In this document: positions 1 to 8,576 of the stretch, piece by piece
Numbering within the stretch: position 1 is the first letter of the stretch
Layout of the letters: every line of letters begins with the position of its first letter
NCBI GenBank assembly: GCA_019243195.1
Contig: JAFAUQ010000239.1
Coordinates: 1 to 36,575, forward strand
Reading direction: 5' to 3'
Origin: Hyphomicrobiales bacterium
GTDB lineage: Bacteria > Pseudomonadota > Alphaproteobacteria > Rhizobiales > Xanthobacteraceae
Length of the DNA: 36,575 nucleotides
Position numbers and translations under genes: made by a program
Notes under the pieces: generated by a model
Seen by the model: only the letters and a program-made list of their open reading frames with translations
Told to the model about the DNA's origin: nothing
Databases searched by the model: none

Positions 1-99
1 AATCATGTCGTACCGCTATAAATTATGGTAGCGGACATCGCGGACGGCAGCGACGTGCCATTTATGGTATCTTCCCCTGTAGCTTTGAAGGAGGGCGTT

Positions 100-561
100 A
101 TGGCTGAAGCGAAACTCGCGCCGAACCTGCCGGACTGGATGGTCGAGCACGCGAAGCGCTATCTCGCTAGCGGCGGAACCGACGGGCACATGTACAAGAT
201 AAATGTGCCCAAGCGAGGTGAGATCACGGCGCCGGCGCTGCTGCTGACCACCACCGGCCGCAAGTCCGGCGACAAGTTCATATTCCCGCTGTTTTACGGG
301 ACCGACGGCGGCAGTTACTTCGTCGTCGCCTCAAAGGGAGGCGCGCCCGAACACCCGGGGTGGTACCGCAATATTCTGGCGAACCCCGACGTCGAAGTGC
401 AAGTCGGGACCAAGAAGATCAACGCCCGGGCGAGGACAGCGGCCGGCGAGGAACGTCTCCGACTTTGGAAAAAGGCGCTCGAATTTTGGCCGCCCTACGC
501 CGACTATCAGCTCAAGACCGAGCGCGAGATACCGGTGGTCGTGCTGGATCCGGTCCATTAG
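100..561 (+). CDS. Nitroreductase-family deazaflavin-dependent oxidoreductase (DUF385/Ddn-like)
   Basis: A 153-aa protein of the DUF385/Ddn split-beta-barrel family, whose characterised members reduce substrates with F420H2. The visible family signature is a central LLLTTTGRKSG stretch followed by PLFYGTDGG, then the ASKGGAPEHPGWYRN block that contacts the cofactor phosphate in relatives. The ORF track opens at 25, but the ATG at 100 follows a good AAGGAGGG ribosome site, and the family motif begins soon after, so 100 is preferred. F420 use is uncommon in this bacterial group, so the cofactor cannot be assumed. The stop codon TAG overlaps the first base of a palindromic repeat. Family assignment is confident; substrate is unknown. 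Confidence 0.85.
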   Translation: MAEAKLAPNLPDWMVEHAKRYLASGGTDGHMYKINVPKRGEITAPALLLTTTGRKSGDKFIFPLFYGTDGGSYFVVASKGGAPEHPGWYRNILANPDVEVQVGTKKINARARTAAGEERLRLWKKALEFWPPYADYQLKTEREIPVVVLDPVH

Positions 562-609
562 AGCACGATGCCGAAAAGTGGGTACCGGTTTTCGGAAAAC
601 ATCGTGCTC
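561..609. repeat. Rhizobial-type intergenic palindrome (GAGCACGAT...ATCGTGCTC)
   Basis: Outer arms GAGCACGAT and ATCGTGCTC pair perfectly. An inner pair, CCGAAAA and TTTTCGG, flanks the GTGGGTACCGG centre. The core resembles the short palindromic repeat common between genes in Bradyrhizobium relatives (from memory, not searched). It begins at the stop codon of the upstream gene, so it may act as a transcription terminator or mRNA 3' stabiliser. Confidence 0.8.
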
Positions 610-684
610 CAACAATAACCTAAAGCGGGATGGCGATTCGAAGAAAAGCCATCACGCTTTACGGCCGGCCGCCGCAGCGACGGC

Positions 685-1293
685 ATGACGCCGGTGAAAC
701 GGCGCCGTGCTGCACGTTTTTTGATGTCGCGCAAGCTCTTGCTCTTCGCGGTCGCGTTCCTCCTCATCGCTCAAGCGAGCATTCTCTATTTTTTTGGACA
801 ACCGCCTATCTGTACGTGCGGCTACGTGAAAGTGTGGGAAGGCAATGTCTTGAGCTCGGGGAATTCGCAGCACCTCACTGACTGGTACACCTTCTCGCAC
901 ATCATCCACGGATTCGTTTTCTACGGAATTTTGTGGGTGCTCTTCCCGGGGATGAGCGTTCTGCAGCGCTTCGTCTGCGCGCTTGGCATCGAGGTCGCGT
1001 GGGAGGTCATGGAGAATACGCCAATGGTCATCCAGCACTATCGTGAGCAAGCCCTGGCGCAGGGCTACACCGGCGACAGCATCATCAATTCTGTCTCCGA
1101 CTCGCTCGCGATGGTCGCGGGTTTTCTTCTCGCGTGGCGCCTTCCCGTCATCGCCACGTTTGCACTCGCGCTTGCTCTCGAGGCCTTCCTCGCATACGAA
1201 ATCCGGGACAACTTGACGCTCAACGTCATCAATCTTATCCACACCTTCCCGGCTATTCACGACTGGCAGAGCGGTTTGCTGCCGTCGCGCTAA
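685..1293 (+). CDS. UPF0314 / DUF2585 family membrane protein
   Basis: A 202-aa integral membrane protein that I recognise as the DUF2585/UPF0314 family of alphaproteobacteria; its function is unknown. After a basic N-terminus there is a membrane helix (LLLFAVAFLLIAQASILYF). The conserved block follows: CTCGYVKVWEG, the DWYTFSHIIHGF segment, and the EVAWEVMENTP helix with acidic and histidine residues inside the membrane region. A GDSIINSVSDS motif precedes two further helices. The length matches the family. The ATG at 685 has no clear ribosome site, and the ATG at 724 would also leave a complete family core, so the exact start is uncertain. Confidence 0.88.
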   Translation: MTPVKRRRAARFLMSRKLLLFAVAFLLIAQASILYFFGQPPICTCGYVKVWEGNVLSSGNSQHLTDWYTFSHIIHGFVFYGILWVLFPGMSVLQRFVCALGIEVAWEVMENTPMVIQHYREQALAQGYTGDSIINSVSDSLAMVAGFLLAWRLPVIATFALALALEAFLAYEIRDNLTLNVINLIHTFPAIHDWQSGLLPSR

Positions 1294-1347
1294 AAATATC
1301 GCCTTCGGCTCGTCTCGATCCGCCTCCCCAACCAAACCGGTGACCTC

Positions 1348-2355
1348 ATGCGTACCGTCGCCCTGGAAGAGCATTTCTCCGTCCCGCACCTCGCCCGCCG
1401 CATCGATCCGTCGATCGTCAGCCGGCGCGGTTACCGGCCGCGCTCCGCGCCCCCGGACGGACCGAATCCGCTCGAGTTGATGACGGAGATCGGCGAGCGG
1501 CGGCTCAAATCCATGGACGAGGCGGGCATCACGGTGCAGGTGCTCTCGATCACCGGCCCCGGTCCCGACCTTTTGCCGGGCGCCGACGGGGTCGCCATGG
1601 CGCGCGAGATCAACGACTATCTCGCCACCTCAATCGCGAGACATCCCGACCGCTTCGCCGGCTTCGCGGCGCTGCCGATGCAGTCGCCCGACGCCTGCGT
1701 GGAAGAACTTCGGCGCAGCGTGCGCGACCTCGGTTTCCACGGCGCCATGGTCAACGGCACCACCGAGGGCCGCTTCCTCGACCACCCGAGCTATGACGGC
1801 CTGTTCGCGGCGGCGGTCGAGCTCGACGTGCCGATCTACGTCCATCCGCACATTCCGCCTGAGCCGGTCCGCCAAGCCTATTTCTCCGACCTGCCGGCGG
1901 GCGCGAGCCGCGTACTCGAGACCGCCGGCTGGGGCTGGCACTCGGAGACCGCGGTGCACCTGCTGCGCATGGTGCTCGCCGGTACCCTCGACCGCCATCC
2001 GGGGCTGAAATTGATCATCGGTCACATGGGCGAAATGCTGCCGATGATGCTTGACCGCGCCGATAATGTGTTTCGCAACGATATCGGCCACCTCAAACGG
2101 TCGGTCATGCGCGCCATCCTCGACCAGGTGTGGATCACCACCAGCGGCATTTTCACTGAGCCGCCGTTCCTCGCCACCCTGCTCACCTTCGGCATCGACC
2201 GCATCATGTTCTCGGTCGACTACCCTTACGCGCCCAACGCCGCCGGCCGCAAATTCCTCGACCGCCTTTCGCTTTCGCCCGCCGACATGGCGAAGCTCAC
2301 GCACGGAACCGCCGACGCGCTGCTCAAGCTTAATGTGGGCGGCAAGGCGAAGTGA
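1348..2355 (+). CDS. Amidohydrolase_2 family metal-dependent hydrolase/decarboxylase
   Basis: A 335-aa TIM-barrel enzyme of the ACMSD/gamma-resorcylate decarboxylase branch of the amidohydrolase superfamily, which removes carboxylates from aromatic acids through a divalent metal. The metal set is visible: ALEEHF at the N-terminus (Glu7, His9), VHPH (His166), GHMGE (His226) and FSVDYP (Asp291). The protein is full length and cytosolic, with no signal peptide. It starts 54 bases after the UPF0314 gene on the same strand, so readthrough transcription is possible but there is no functional link. The substrate cannot be read from sequence; benzoate-type decarboxylation is the best inference. Confidence 0.9.
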   Translation: MRTVALEEHFSVPHLARRIDPSIVSRRGYRPRSAPPDGPNPLELMTEIGERRLKSMDEAGITVQVLSITGPGPDLLPGADGVAMAREINDYLATSIARHPDRFAGFAALPMQSPDACVEELRRSVRDLGFHGAMVNGTTEGRFLDHPSYDGLFAAAVELDVPIYVHPHIPPEPVRQAYFSDLPAGASRVLETAGWGWHSETAVHLLRMVLAGTLDRHPGLKLIIGHMGEMLPMMLDRADNVFRNDIGHLKRSVMRAILDQVWITTSGIFTEPPFLATLLTFGIDRIMFSVDYPYAPNAAGRKFLDRLSLSPADMAKLTHGTADALLKLNVGGKAK

Positions 2356-2483
2356 GCGCGTCGTCAGAAAATTTCTACATGGAAGATCGCCTTGGTCTCC
2401 GGCGCCGCGCGGGATCCCGCTCAAAGCCGCCTCCCACGGCGAATCCCGCGCGTCGGGGTCGACGAAAGAGCCGCGAACGCTCT

Positions 2484-2583
2484 AGAGCGATTTCCGCTTC
2501 AAGTGAATCGGAAAGCGCTCTGGCTTTTTGATTTGTCGCATTTTCTTACGGAAAACCGGTTCCCACTTTTCCGGAAAATGCTC
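2484..2583. repeat. Composite rhizobial palindromic repeat between convergent genes
   Basis: There are two parts. At 2484-2521, AGAGCGATTTCCG pairs with CGGAAAGCGCTCT with one mismatch. At about 2541-2583, ACCGGTTCCCACTTTTCCGG resembles the reverse complement of the element at 561-609. It lies between the ends of the convergent amidohydrolase and luciferase-like genes, a position suited to bidirectional termination. The remainder of the 2356-2593 gap shows no gene. Confidence 0.75.
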
Positions 2584-2593
2584 CAAGCCGCGT

Positions 2594-3643
2594 TCAACGG
2601 AACGCCGACTTGACCTCCCGCGCCAGTAGCCGGATCGCCTCTCGTTCCGCCGCGTGGTCGGCCAGGCCCGCGCAATTCGTTTCCAACTGCACGCCCGACA
2701 GCCCGATGTCGCGTTGCAGGTCTTGCAACTTCGCGACCACCGTATCGGGTGAGCCAATGAACACCGAACCACGCAATGTTTCCTCGAGCGTGATTTCAGT
2801 GAGGCGCTGCGCGGTTTTCCAGCGCGGGTGGTCCGGCGGGCTGTTTTGTCGGCGAGAGGAGTCGGCAAGCAGGCGGCTTTGGTTCTGGAAATGCCGCATC
2901 AGCGTCGGCCCGTAGGCTTCCTGGGCCGCCGCATCGGTTTTTGCAACGAAACCGGGGCAACGCAGATAGACCGGTGCCTCTCCGGCATGTCCGGCGTCGG
3001 TCCAGGCTTTGCGGTAGACGTCGATGTGCTTCTTGAACATCCGCACATCCTCGTGCCGCACCGACAGGAACAGGCCTTGGCCCGCTTGGCCGGCCGCCGG
3101 GAATGTTTCGACGCTCACCGCCGCGATGCGGATTTCGGGCGTCGGTTTTTGCACCGGCTGCGGCACGACCGTGACGTCGTGGATGTCGTAAAACTTGCCC
3201 TTGTAGGAGAAATTGTCTTGCTGCCAGGCACGCTGGATGATTTCGAGACACTCAACCTCGCGGTCCTTGCTTTCGGAATAGGCGATGTTCAGCGCCTCAT
3301 AGGTCTTCACGACGCCGCTGCGCCCGACGCCGAAGATCAGCCGGCCCTTGGAGACGTGATCCAAGATCGCGGCTTCCTCGGCGATGCGAAGCGGATTAGC
3401 CAGCGGAAGCACTTGCACGCTGGTCCCGATCCTGATCCTTTCGGTGCGGGCCGCGACCGCGGTACCAAGGACCAGCGGGCTGGCGGCAAGCGCGCGCCGT
3501 TTGTCGAAATGCAGTTCCGCGAGCCACATCACGTCGAGGCCGTATTCCTCGCTGGCGTCGACGATATCGAACCCGGCCGCAAAGCATTCAGCTTGGCTGC
3601 GGCCAGGCAGCACTGGAAACTCGTGATAGATACCTAATTCCAT
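2594..3643 (-). CDS. LLM class flavin-dependent oxidoreductase (bacterial luciferase-like)
   Basis: A 349-aa TIM-barrel FMN monooxygenase of the luciferase-like superfamily. Diagnostic segments are the N-terminal MELGIYHEFP strand, GLDVMWLAELHF, the ERIRIGTSVQVLPLANPLRIAEE block, and DHVSKGRLIFGVGRSG around the flavin pocket. The C-terminal GSVFIGSPDTVVAKLQ motif (FIGSPe-VaekL in relatives) is also present. Members oxidise varied organic substrates with FMNH2 supplied by a partner reductase; none is adjacent. It begins only 9 bases after the lytic transglycosylase stop on the same strand and may be co-transcribed with it, although the functions look unrelated. The ATG at 3643 is chosen because it begins the conserved first strand; its ribosome site is weak. 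Confidence 0.9.
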   Translation of the reverse strand: MELGIYHEFPVLPGRSQAECFAAGFDIVDASEEYGLDVMWLAELHFDKRRALAASPLVLGTAVAARTERIRIGTSVQVLPLANPLRIAEEAAILDHVSKGRLIFGVGRSGVVKTYEALNIAYSESKDREVECLEIIQRAWQQDNFSYKGKFYDIHDVTVVPQPVQKPTPEIRIAAVSVETFPAAGQAGQGLFLSVRHEDVRMFKKHIDVYRKAWTDAGHAGEAPVYLRCPGFVAKTDAAAQEAYGPTLMRHFQNQSRLLADSSRRQNSPPDHPRWKTAQRLTEITLEETLRGSVFIGSPDTVVAKLQDLQRDIGLSGVQLETNCAGLADHAAEREAIRLLAREVKSAFR

Positions 3644-3652
3644 TGAAGCCCA

Positions 3653-4684
3653 TCATTCCGGGACTAAGTTCGTCCGTTCGGCGGCGGCGGTGGCCGTGTA
3701 TTTCGAATAGAAATGGGCAACCCGCTCGCGCCACATTTCGACGAACGCCCCCGATGTCAGGTTATCGACCGATTTCCACGCGCGTTTGACGGCTGGAACG
3801 GTATTCTGCCAGATCGCGCGTTTGCACCATTTTTTCCCTTTCTCCATGCCTTCGCTGGTGGCGCACATCGATTTCCAAGCGATGCGATCAGGTTTGCTGA
3901 TGTGCTCGGCGGCGCCTTCCCAGCCTTGTTGATGGATCAAGTAAAGGTCGCTCAAGCTCGGCTTCTTGTGCGTCACCCACTCGAATAGAATGCCTTCAGT
4001 AATGATCTTGTAGGCCGCCGCAACGGCATTGTCGCGTGGATTACGAATCTGCCCGGAGCCGAATTTGTTGAACTCGTATTTGCTCAGTTGGAAGAGCCCG
4101 ATATACGACCCCGTGCGTTGCTTGGGGTCGAAATTGGACTCGATCCTGGCGACCGCTTTCATGTAGTTGAAATCGAGACCGAAAGCGTCGGAAGCGCGCT
4201 TGATCTCCTCGACCGGCGTTCCGATCGGGATGTCCTTGAGTGAGCTTAAGACGATGTCCGCCGGTTTCTCGGCAGGCGGCAGTTCGGACCAGACGTAATA
4301 GATAAGATAGCGGAAATCATGCGTCACCGGCGCCGCGTCGGAGGCACCGCGCGTTGCCGGCACTGTTTGGGCGGCATCATGGCGGCCCAAGTCTACTGAT
4401 TTTGTCTCGATAGAAGCCTCGCCGATTTCGGCTTTGGCCGTCAACGACGGTCCGGAAACCGCCGCGGGCACCGAGCCATGCTCTGCACCAAGCTCTGTTT
4501 CCGGCCTGGGCGAGACCGCCGGCACGGCCGCGGAGAGCGCGGGCGCACCGGGCATCTCGGCGCTTACAGGCGCTGCCGGCATTGCGTCCGGCACGGTCGC
4601 GCCTGGCGTTTTTCCGCCAACGTGATGGATCATCCCCGTGAATGTTATGGCACCCACGGCACAGATGGCCTGCCAGGCTTTCAT
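3653..4684 (-). CDS. Periplasmic SLT-domain lytic transglycosylase
   Basis: A 343-aa exported murein-degrading enzyme. The first 20 or so residues form a signal or anchor segment (AICAVGAITFTGMI), followed by a roughly 110-residue low-complexity Ala/Pro/Val linker. The soluble lytic transglycosylase fold starts near residue 160. The catalytic Glu is in ARIESNFDP (about residue 182) and is followed by the GSYIGLFQLSKYEF motif typical of the fold. Late SLT elements (NAAAAAYKI-like, YLIHQQGWEGA) are present. The track starts at a TTG (4693); the ATG at 4684, with GGGGGG just upstream, is more plausible. A perfect inverted repeat lies about 130 bases upstream. It probably acts in cell-wall turnover. 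Confidence 0.85.
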   Translation of the reverse strand: MKAWQAICAVGAITFTGMIHHVGGKTPGATVPDAMPAAPVSAEMPGAPALSAAVPAVSPRPETELGAEHGSVPAAVSGPSLTAKAEIGEASIETKSVDLGRHDAAQTVPATRGASDAAPVTHDFRYLIYYVWSELPPAEKPADIVLSSLKDIPIGTPVEEIKRASDAFGLDFNYMKAVARIESNFDPKQRTGSYIGLFQLSKYEFNKFGSGQIRNPRDNAVAAAYKIITEGILFEWVTHKKPSLSDLYLIHQQGWEGAAEHISKPDRIAWKSMCATSEGMEKGKKWCKRAIWQNTVPAVKRAWKSVDNLTSGAFVEMWRERVAHFYSKYTATAAAERTNLVPE

Positions 4685-5017
4685 TCCCCCCAACTCCGCG
4701 GCACGGTCCCCGAAAGGACGCTAGGCGCATGTTCCCGGTAGTCCAAGGCGATTCCGGCACGCTACATTTTTTTATTGGAATGACCCAAGCGAGGCGACGG
4801 ACAAGATTGCGGTTGGGTCACATTTAACGGAACTGTTGCCTAAATGTGACATCCTTATCGCCGCTCGGGCTCTTGGCCTCGCAGCAACTGGTCCGCTTAT
4901 CCTCGAATAACCATCATTCGGGCAGACGCCGCGGGCGGCAGAGAAGTGTCACAAGGCGAACAACTCAAACTGAGAAATCCTGTCCGATTTTCCGCCGATG
5001 ACGGACATCGAACAAAG
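4685..5017. other. Intergenic region upstream of the lytic transglycosylase
   Basis: No convincing gene occupies this 333-base gap. It contains the perfect inverted repeat at 4817-4850 and otherwise only short overlapping ORFs without family features. It must hold the promoter of the minus-strand transglycosylase gene, but I could not settle on one -35/-10 pair. Confidence 0.6.
4817..4850. promoter_or_regulatory. Perfect inverted repeat GTCACATTTA-N14-TAAATGTGAC
   Basis: Two 10-base arms, GTCACATTTA (4817-4826) and TAAATGTGAC (4841-4850), are exact reverse complements separated by 14 bases. The arms lie 133-168 bases upstream of the transglycosylase start codon. The centre-to-centre distance of 24 bases would place the arms roughly two helical turns apart on one DNA face, which suits a dimeric regulator. 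There is no U-tract, so a terminator is less likely. The regulator is unknown. Confidence 0.5.
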
Positions 5018-5227
5018 CTAATTCCTGATGCGCGGCCCGCGCCAGGACAGCACGCGATCGGCGGGCGTCAGCGTGTCCTGCGCCGCCCTCTCGACGACGC
5101 CGTTGATCTCACTCGGGACCGGCCACAACGGCAGGGATCCCGTCACGAAAAGGCTCAACAGGCCCAGCCAGAACGCCGTGCGCACGAAGAACCAGGCGAG
5201 CCTGAGCACGGGTCGGCCCTCGACCAT
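5018..5227 (-). CDS. Small membrane protein of unknown function
   Basis: A 69-residue ORF with one hydrophobic helix (LAWFFVRTAFWLGLLSLFVTG) followed by a short soluble tail ending in ERAAQDTLTPADRVLSWRGP. I do not recognise a named family. The tail supports its being real, because a relative of it (ERTAQDTLTPADRVASWRG) recurs at 24.95-25.02 kb, again near a paralogue of the neighbouring 211-aa gene. It is divergent from the 5433 gene, about 200 bases away. Function is unknown. Confidence 0.6.
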   Translation of the reverse strand: MVEGRPVLRLAWFFVRTAFWLGLLSLFVTGSLPLWPVPSEINGVVERAAQDTLTPADRVLSWRGPRIRN

Positions 5228-5432
5228 GTTTGGGCAACAGCGGCTCTAATGGATGGACTCAGGATACGGCGCCCACGCTCCGGCCGCACGCGGATCCTTA
5301 ACCTAGCGTTAACGCCCGGGGGGTGATCGCCACGCGGCAACACACGCTCCACGTGGTCGGCTGCAGCCAAAAAGTTTTCGGTCCGCGCGGGGGGACATGT
5401 TACAGTCGGCGCGGAGCGGGGGTGATTCAGCC

Positions 5433-6068
5433 ATGAGCGAGAGCGACGGGATTGACACCGTCTTGAGGCATCTCGGCAGTGGTCACGACCTGCAGGAGTT
5501 CCCAGGCACGACAGCCGAAAAGCTCGGACTGATCCGAACGGCTGGCGCCCGCAGGCTGATCGCGTGGAACAAGGCGCGCGGCCGCTACGAGCTGACCTCC
5601 CGCGGCTGGCAGCGAATGGCGCCGAGGCGAGGGTTGGGATTAGCGCCCCTCTTGATCAGCGTGACGATAGGAGCGGCGATCGGGGCCGGTGCACTTGCGG
5701 TCCTATGGCCCTCGGCCGACGCTTCGCATCGTTCTGTTGCGGGGGATGCCGGCGTTGCAGTGTCAGGGCCGGTCGTCACCCACGTCGCGCGAGGCACGCC
5801 GGCTCCCGCTCCACAGTTGGCGAGCACGCTTGAGGCTGCACCGCCGGCCCAAAGTGATCCACCGCCTCAGGAACAAGTTGGCACTCCCGCAGAGCCGGTG
5901 AAGGTGGCCGACCGACCGGTAGAGCAGGAACCCGGCACCGAGCCTCCCGCGACCGTGAGGAAGCAAGCTGCGGCCAAGAGACACCGTCACCACAGAACAA
6001 GCAGAGCACGGGTTCGCCGGATGTGGGCCTGGGCTAATCGCGACGAGCGATACCCGCGTTTCCGATAG
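5433..6068 (+). CDS. TM-anchored hypothetical protein, paralogue of the gene at 23817
   Basis: A 211-aa protein with no function I can name. Residues 1-60 form a small compact domain (VLRHLGSGHDLQEFPGTTAE, LIRTAGARRLIAWNK, RYELTSRGWQRM) that reads like a winged-helix or DprA-type DNA-binding fold. One membrane helix follows (LLISVTIGAAIGAGALAVLW), then a Pro/Ala/Val-rich linker and a very basic tail (KRHRHHRTSRARVRR). The start at 5433 is chosen over 5397 because the paralogue at 23817 begins at the same alignment point. The linker is much less conserved than the N-terminal domain. The topology would place the basic tail outside and the N-terminal domain inside, or the reverse; this is not resolved. 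Confidence 0.7.
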   Translation: MSESDGIDTVLRHLGSGHDLQEFPGTTAEKLGLIRTAGARRLIAWNKARGRYELTSRGWQRMAPRRGLGLAPLLISVTIGAAIGAGALAVLWPSADASHRSVAGDAGVAVSGPVVTHVARGTPAPAPQLASTLEAAPPAQSDPPPQEQVGTPAEPVKVADRPVEQEPGTEPPATVRKQAAAKRHRHHRTSRARVRRMWAWANRDERYPRFR

Positions 6069-6212
6069 GGGCACTTCGCCATCTCGCTCTAAGCGTTGTA
6101 AACGTCGAGGATCTGACCTGCTGCTGTAATTCTCGATGGCGCCCTCGGTTCGGCGGCGTACAAGTGGCTCACCTTAGCCGCGGCGCACCTTCCCGAAGTG
6201 GGGGGATCGCGA

Positions 6213-7253
6213 TCAGCTGTTCGGTCCGCGCGCCATCGAGACCGGTTGCCAGCGGCGAAGGCCTGACTTCGCAAGCACCTCCGGGTTGACGCAACTCATC
6301 GGCCACCGGCCGGTGAGCGCCAGGGCCAGCTCCTGACCGACGCGGCGCTTGCGCGCGGGGTCGAAGCGGGCCGACGCCGAGGCGACATGGGCGGTGAGCG
6401 TCACGTTGGGCATGCGCAGTAACGGATTGTTGTGGCCGGGCGGCTCCTGTTCGAGAACATCGAGCGCCGCATGGGCGATCCAGCCTTCCTGCAGTGCCTT
6501 GATCAGCGCCGCCTCATCCACGGTCGGGCCGCGCCCGGTATTGATGAACACCGCGTTCGCCTTCATCTGGCGGAAATGTTTCTCTTTGAGCATGCCGTGC
6601 GCTTCGGCCGTTGCCGGCGCATGCATCGAGACGAAGTCGGACTGCGCGAGCACCTCGGAAAGCGTTGCCGGCAGCACGCCGTGCTCGAGCATCACCATCT
6701 CTTCGATGTAGGGGTCATAGGCCATCAAGCGCAGCCCGAAAGGCGCGGCACGCAGCGCGACGGCGCGCGCGACATGCCCAAAGGCGATGAAGCCTAGCGT
6801 CTGGCCGCGCAGCCGCTCGATCTTCGCCAGCATCGGGCGGCCCTCTCGCCACCGGCCCTCGCGCACGATGCGGTCCTGCTCGACCAGGCGGCGGAAACCC
6901 CCGAGGAGCAGCGCCATCGCATGGTCGGCCACCTCCTCGATGAAGGTGTCGGGGCAGTTGGTGACCGGAATCCCGCGTGCGGTCGCCGCTGCGACATCGA
7001 CCGAGTCGACACCGACGGTGCCGAGTGAGATGACCCGGCATCGCTCGAGCCCATCGATGATCTTTTTGGTAATCCGCATGCCCTTCGCATACATCGCGTC
7101 GGCATCACGCGCGGCGGCGATGAAGGCGTCCTCGTCGAGCGGTCCTTCGACGATCTCGGCCTCGACGCTCTCGAGCGCCTCCATCTCGAGGTCATAGCCG
7201 GTGCTGGTCGTGAAACTCGCAGCGGCCGGCGTGATGATCTTGAATTTCGCCAC
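6213..7253 (-). CDS. D-2-hydroxyacid dehydrogenase (NAD-dependent, CtBP/SerA-like)
   Basis: A 346-aa enzyme of the D-isomer-specific 2-hydroxyacid dehydrogenase family, which interconverts 2-oxoacids and D-2-hydroxyacids with NAD(H). The Rossmann motif is LGFIAFGHVARAVA with AYDPY as the second strand. The catalytic Arg is in INTGRGP (about residue 241), the Glu lies in LDVLEQEPP, and the His is in LTAHVAS (about 289). The track ORF is over-extended; the GTG at 7253 follows an AGGAG site at ideal distance and opens the family's first strand (VAKFKIITP). It is divergent from the Bug gene at 7447 and could act on an organic acid taken up through it, which is inference from position only. Confidence 0.88.
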   Translation of the reverse strand: MAKFKIITPAAASFTTSTGYDLEMEALESVEAEIVEGPLDEDAFIAAARDADAMYAKGMRITKKIIDGLERCRVISLGTVGVDSVDVAAATARGIPVTNCPDTFIEEVADHAMALLLGGFRRLVEQDRIVREGRWREGRPMLAKIERLRGQTLGFIAFGHVARAVALRAAPFGLRLMAYDPYIEEMVMLEHGVLPATLSEVLAQSDFVSMHAPATAEAHGMLKEKHFRQMKANAVFINTGRGPTVDEAALIKALQEGWIAHAALDVLEQEPPGHNNPLLRMPNVTLTAHVASASARFDPARKRRVGQELALALTGRWPMSCVNPEVLAKSGLRRWQPVSMARGPNS

Positions 7254-7446
7254 GTCATTCTCCTGGCAAAGCCACCCGCGCTGTTGCGGGTGACGGCGGG
7301 GTGGTCCCATTATGCAGTTCTCATGCGACGCGCGAAACCGGGCCAGAGGTTGCGTCGGTCGTGCTAGGATGGCGCGCCGGGCGGCTCCGGCCCTCATGCC
7401 CACGGGTGGCTGGCGGTTGCCGCACCATTGAGCATGGAGCCGACCC

Positions 7447-8439
7447 ATGCGCGGGCGAACCTTGCTGCGCGATGCGATTGCGATCGCGGTCGTACTTTGC
7501 GCCCTCGTGCCGCTGCGCACGATGGCGCAGGAGTGGCCGACTCGGCCGCTCACCATTGTCGTTCCCTTCGCCGCGGGCGGCGCGGCCGACGGCACCGCGC
7601 GGGTAGTGGCGATAGGATTGTCGGAGGTCCTGGGCCAAAACGTAATCGTCGAGAACTTCACCGGCGCGGGCAGCACGATCGGCGCCAACCGCGTGGCGAA
7701 GGGGCCGGCCGACGGCTATCAAATCCTGCTCGGCTCCACCGGCACCTTCGCGCAGAGCCAGTTTCTCTACAAGCGCCCGACCTACGATACCCTCAAAGAC
7801 TTCGCGCCGGTCGCGCTCATCAGCCGGCAGGCGCTCGTGCTGGCGGTCCGCAAGGATTTGCCGGTGAACGACCTGCCGACGTTCATCGCCTATGCCAAAG
7901 CCAATCAAGCCAACATGCAGTTCGGTTCCGCCGGCGCCGGCTCGGGGATCCATCTCGCCTGTGCGGTGTTCAATGCGGCGATCGGGGTCCATACTACCCA
8001 CGTGCCGTATCGCGGGGGAGCGCCGGCGCTGCAGGATTTGATCGGCGGCAGGATCGATTATCTGTGTCTGACCGACCTCACCTCGCGGGCGCAGATCGAA
8101 GGCGGCACGATCAAGGCCATCGCGGTGCTCGGGGCCGACCGCTCGCCGCACCTGCCGGACTTGGCGTCCGCGCGGGAACAGGGACTTGCCGATTTCGACG
8201 TAGGGATCTGGTATGCGCTCGCCGCCCCCAAGGCCGTGCCGGCGCCGATCATGCGCAAACTCCAGGCCGCCACCGTCGCGGCAATGGAGCTCCCCATCGT
8301 GCAGACTCAGACGCAAAAGATGGGAGCCGATCTGGTTCCAGCCAACGAGCGCTCGTCGGAATATTTGCAGAAGTTTCTGGAAAGCGAGATCGCGACGTGG
8401 GGGAAGACGATCAAGGCCAGCGGGATTACGCTCGATTGA
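7447..8439 (+). CDS. Bug-family tripartite tricarboxylate transporter substrate-binding protein
   Basis: A 330-aa periplasmic binding protein (TctC/Bug family) with a signal peptide (LRDAIAIAVVLCALVPLRTMAQ). Family hallmarks are WPTRPLTIVVPFAAGGAADGTAR at the mature N-terminus, ENFTGAGSTIGANRVAKGPADGY, the FAPVALI segment, HVPYRGGAPALQDLIGGRIDY, and the KAIAVLGADRSPHLPDL block. Bug proteins trap dicarboxylates, aromatic acids and similar carboxylates, often without a cognate TctAB membrane pair nearby, as here. A second Bug gene lies 1 kb downstream on the opposite strand. The ATG gives an intact signal peptide. The ligand is not predictable. Confidence 0.92.
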   Translation: MRGRTLLRDAIAIAVVLCALVPLRTMAQEWPTRPLTIVVPFAAGGAADGTARVVAIGLSEVLGQNVIVENFTGAGSTIGANRVAKGPADGYQILLGSTGTFAQSQFLYKRPTYDTLKDFAPVALISRQALVLAVRKDLPVNDLPTFIAYAKANQANMQFGSAGAGSGIHLACAVFNAAIGVHTTHVPYRGGAPALQDLIGGRIDYLCLTDLTSRAQIEGGTIKAIAVLGADRSPHLPDLASAREQGLADFDVGIWYALAAPKAVPAPIMRKLQAATVAAMELPIVQTQTQKMGADLVPANERSSEYLQKFLESEIATWGKTIKASGITLD

Positions 8440-8576
8440 AGGGACAATGCCCAAAACGAGCCCGCGCGGTCAGGATTGCGAGCCGGCGCCGAAGATGGGC
8501 GGGTTGCTCGACGATGCCCCGACGATGCCGGCGCCGCTGATCGGCGGAGTGGGCGCTCGCGGTCAATTTACCGCTA

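Noticed and set aside
1630-2424. A 264-aa minus-strand ORF opposite the amidohydrolase
   Set aside because: The plus strand carries all amidohydrolase metal ligands. The antisense product has no recognisable motif.
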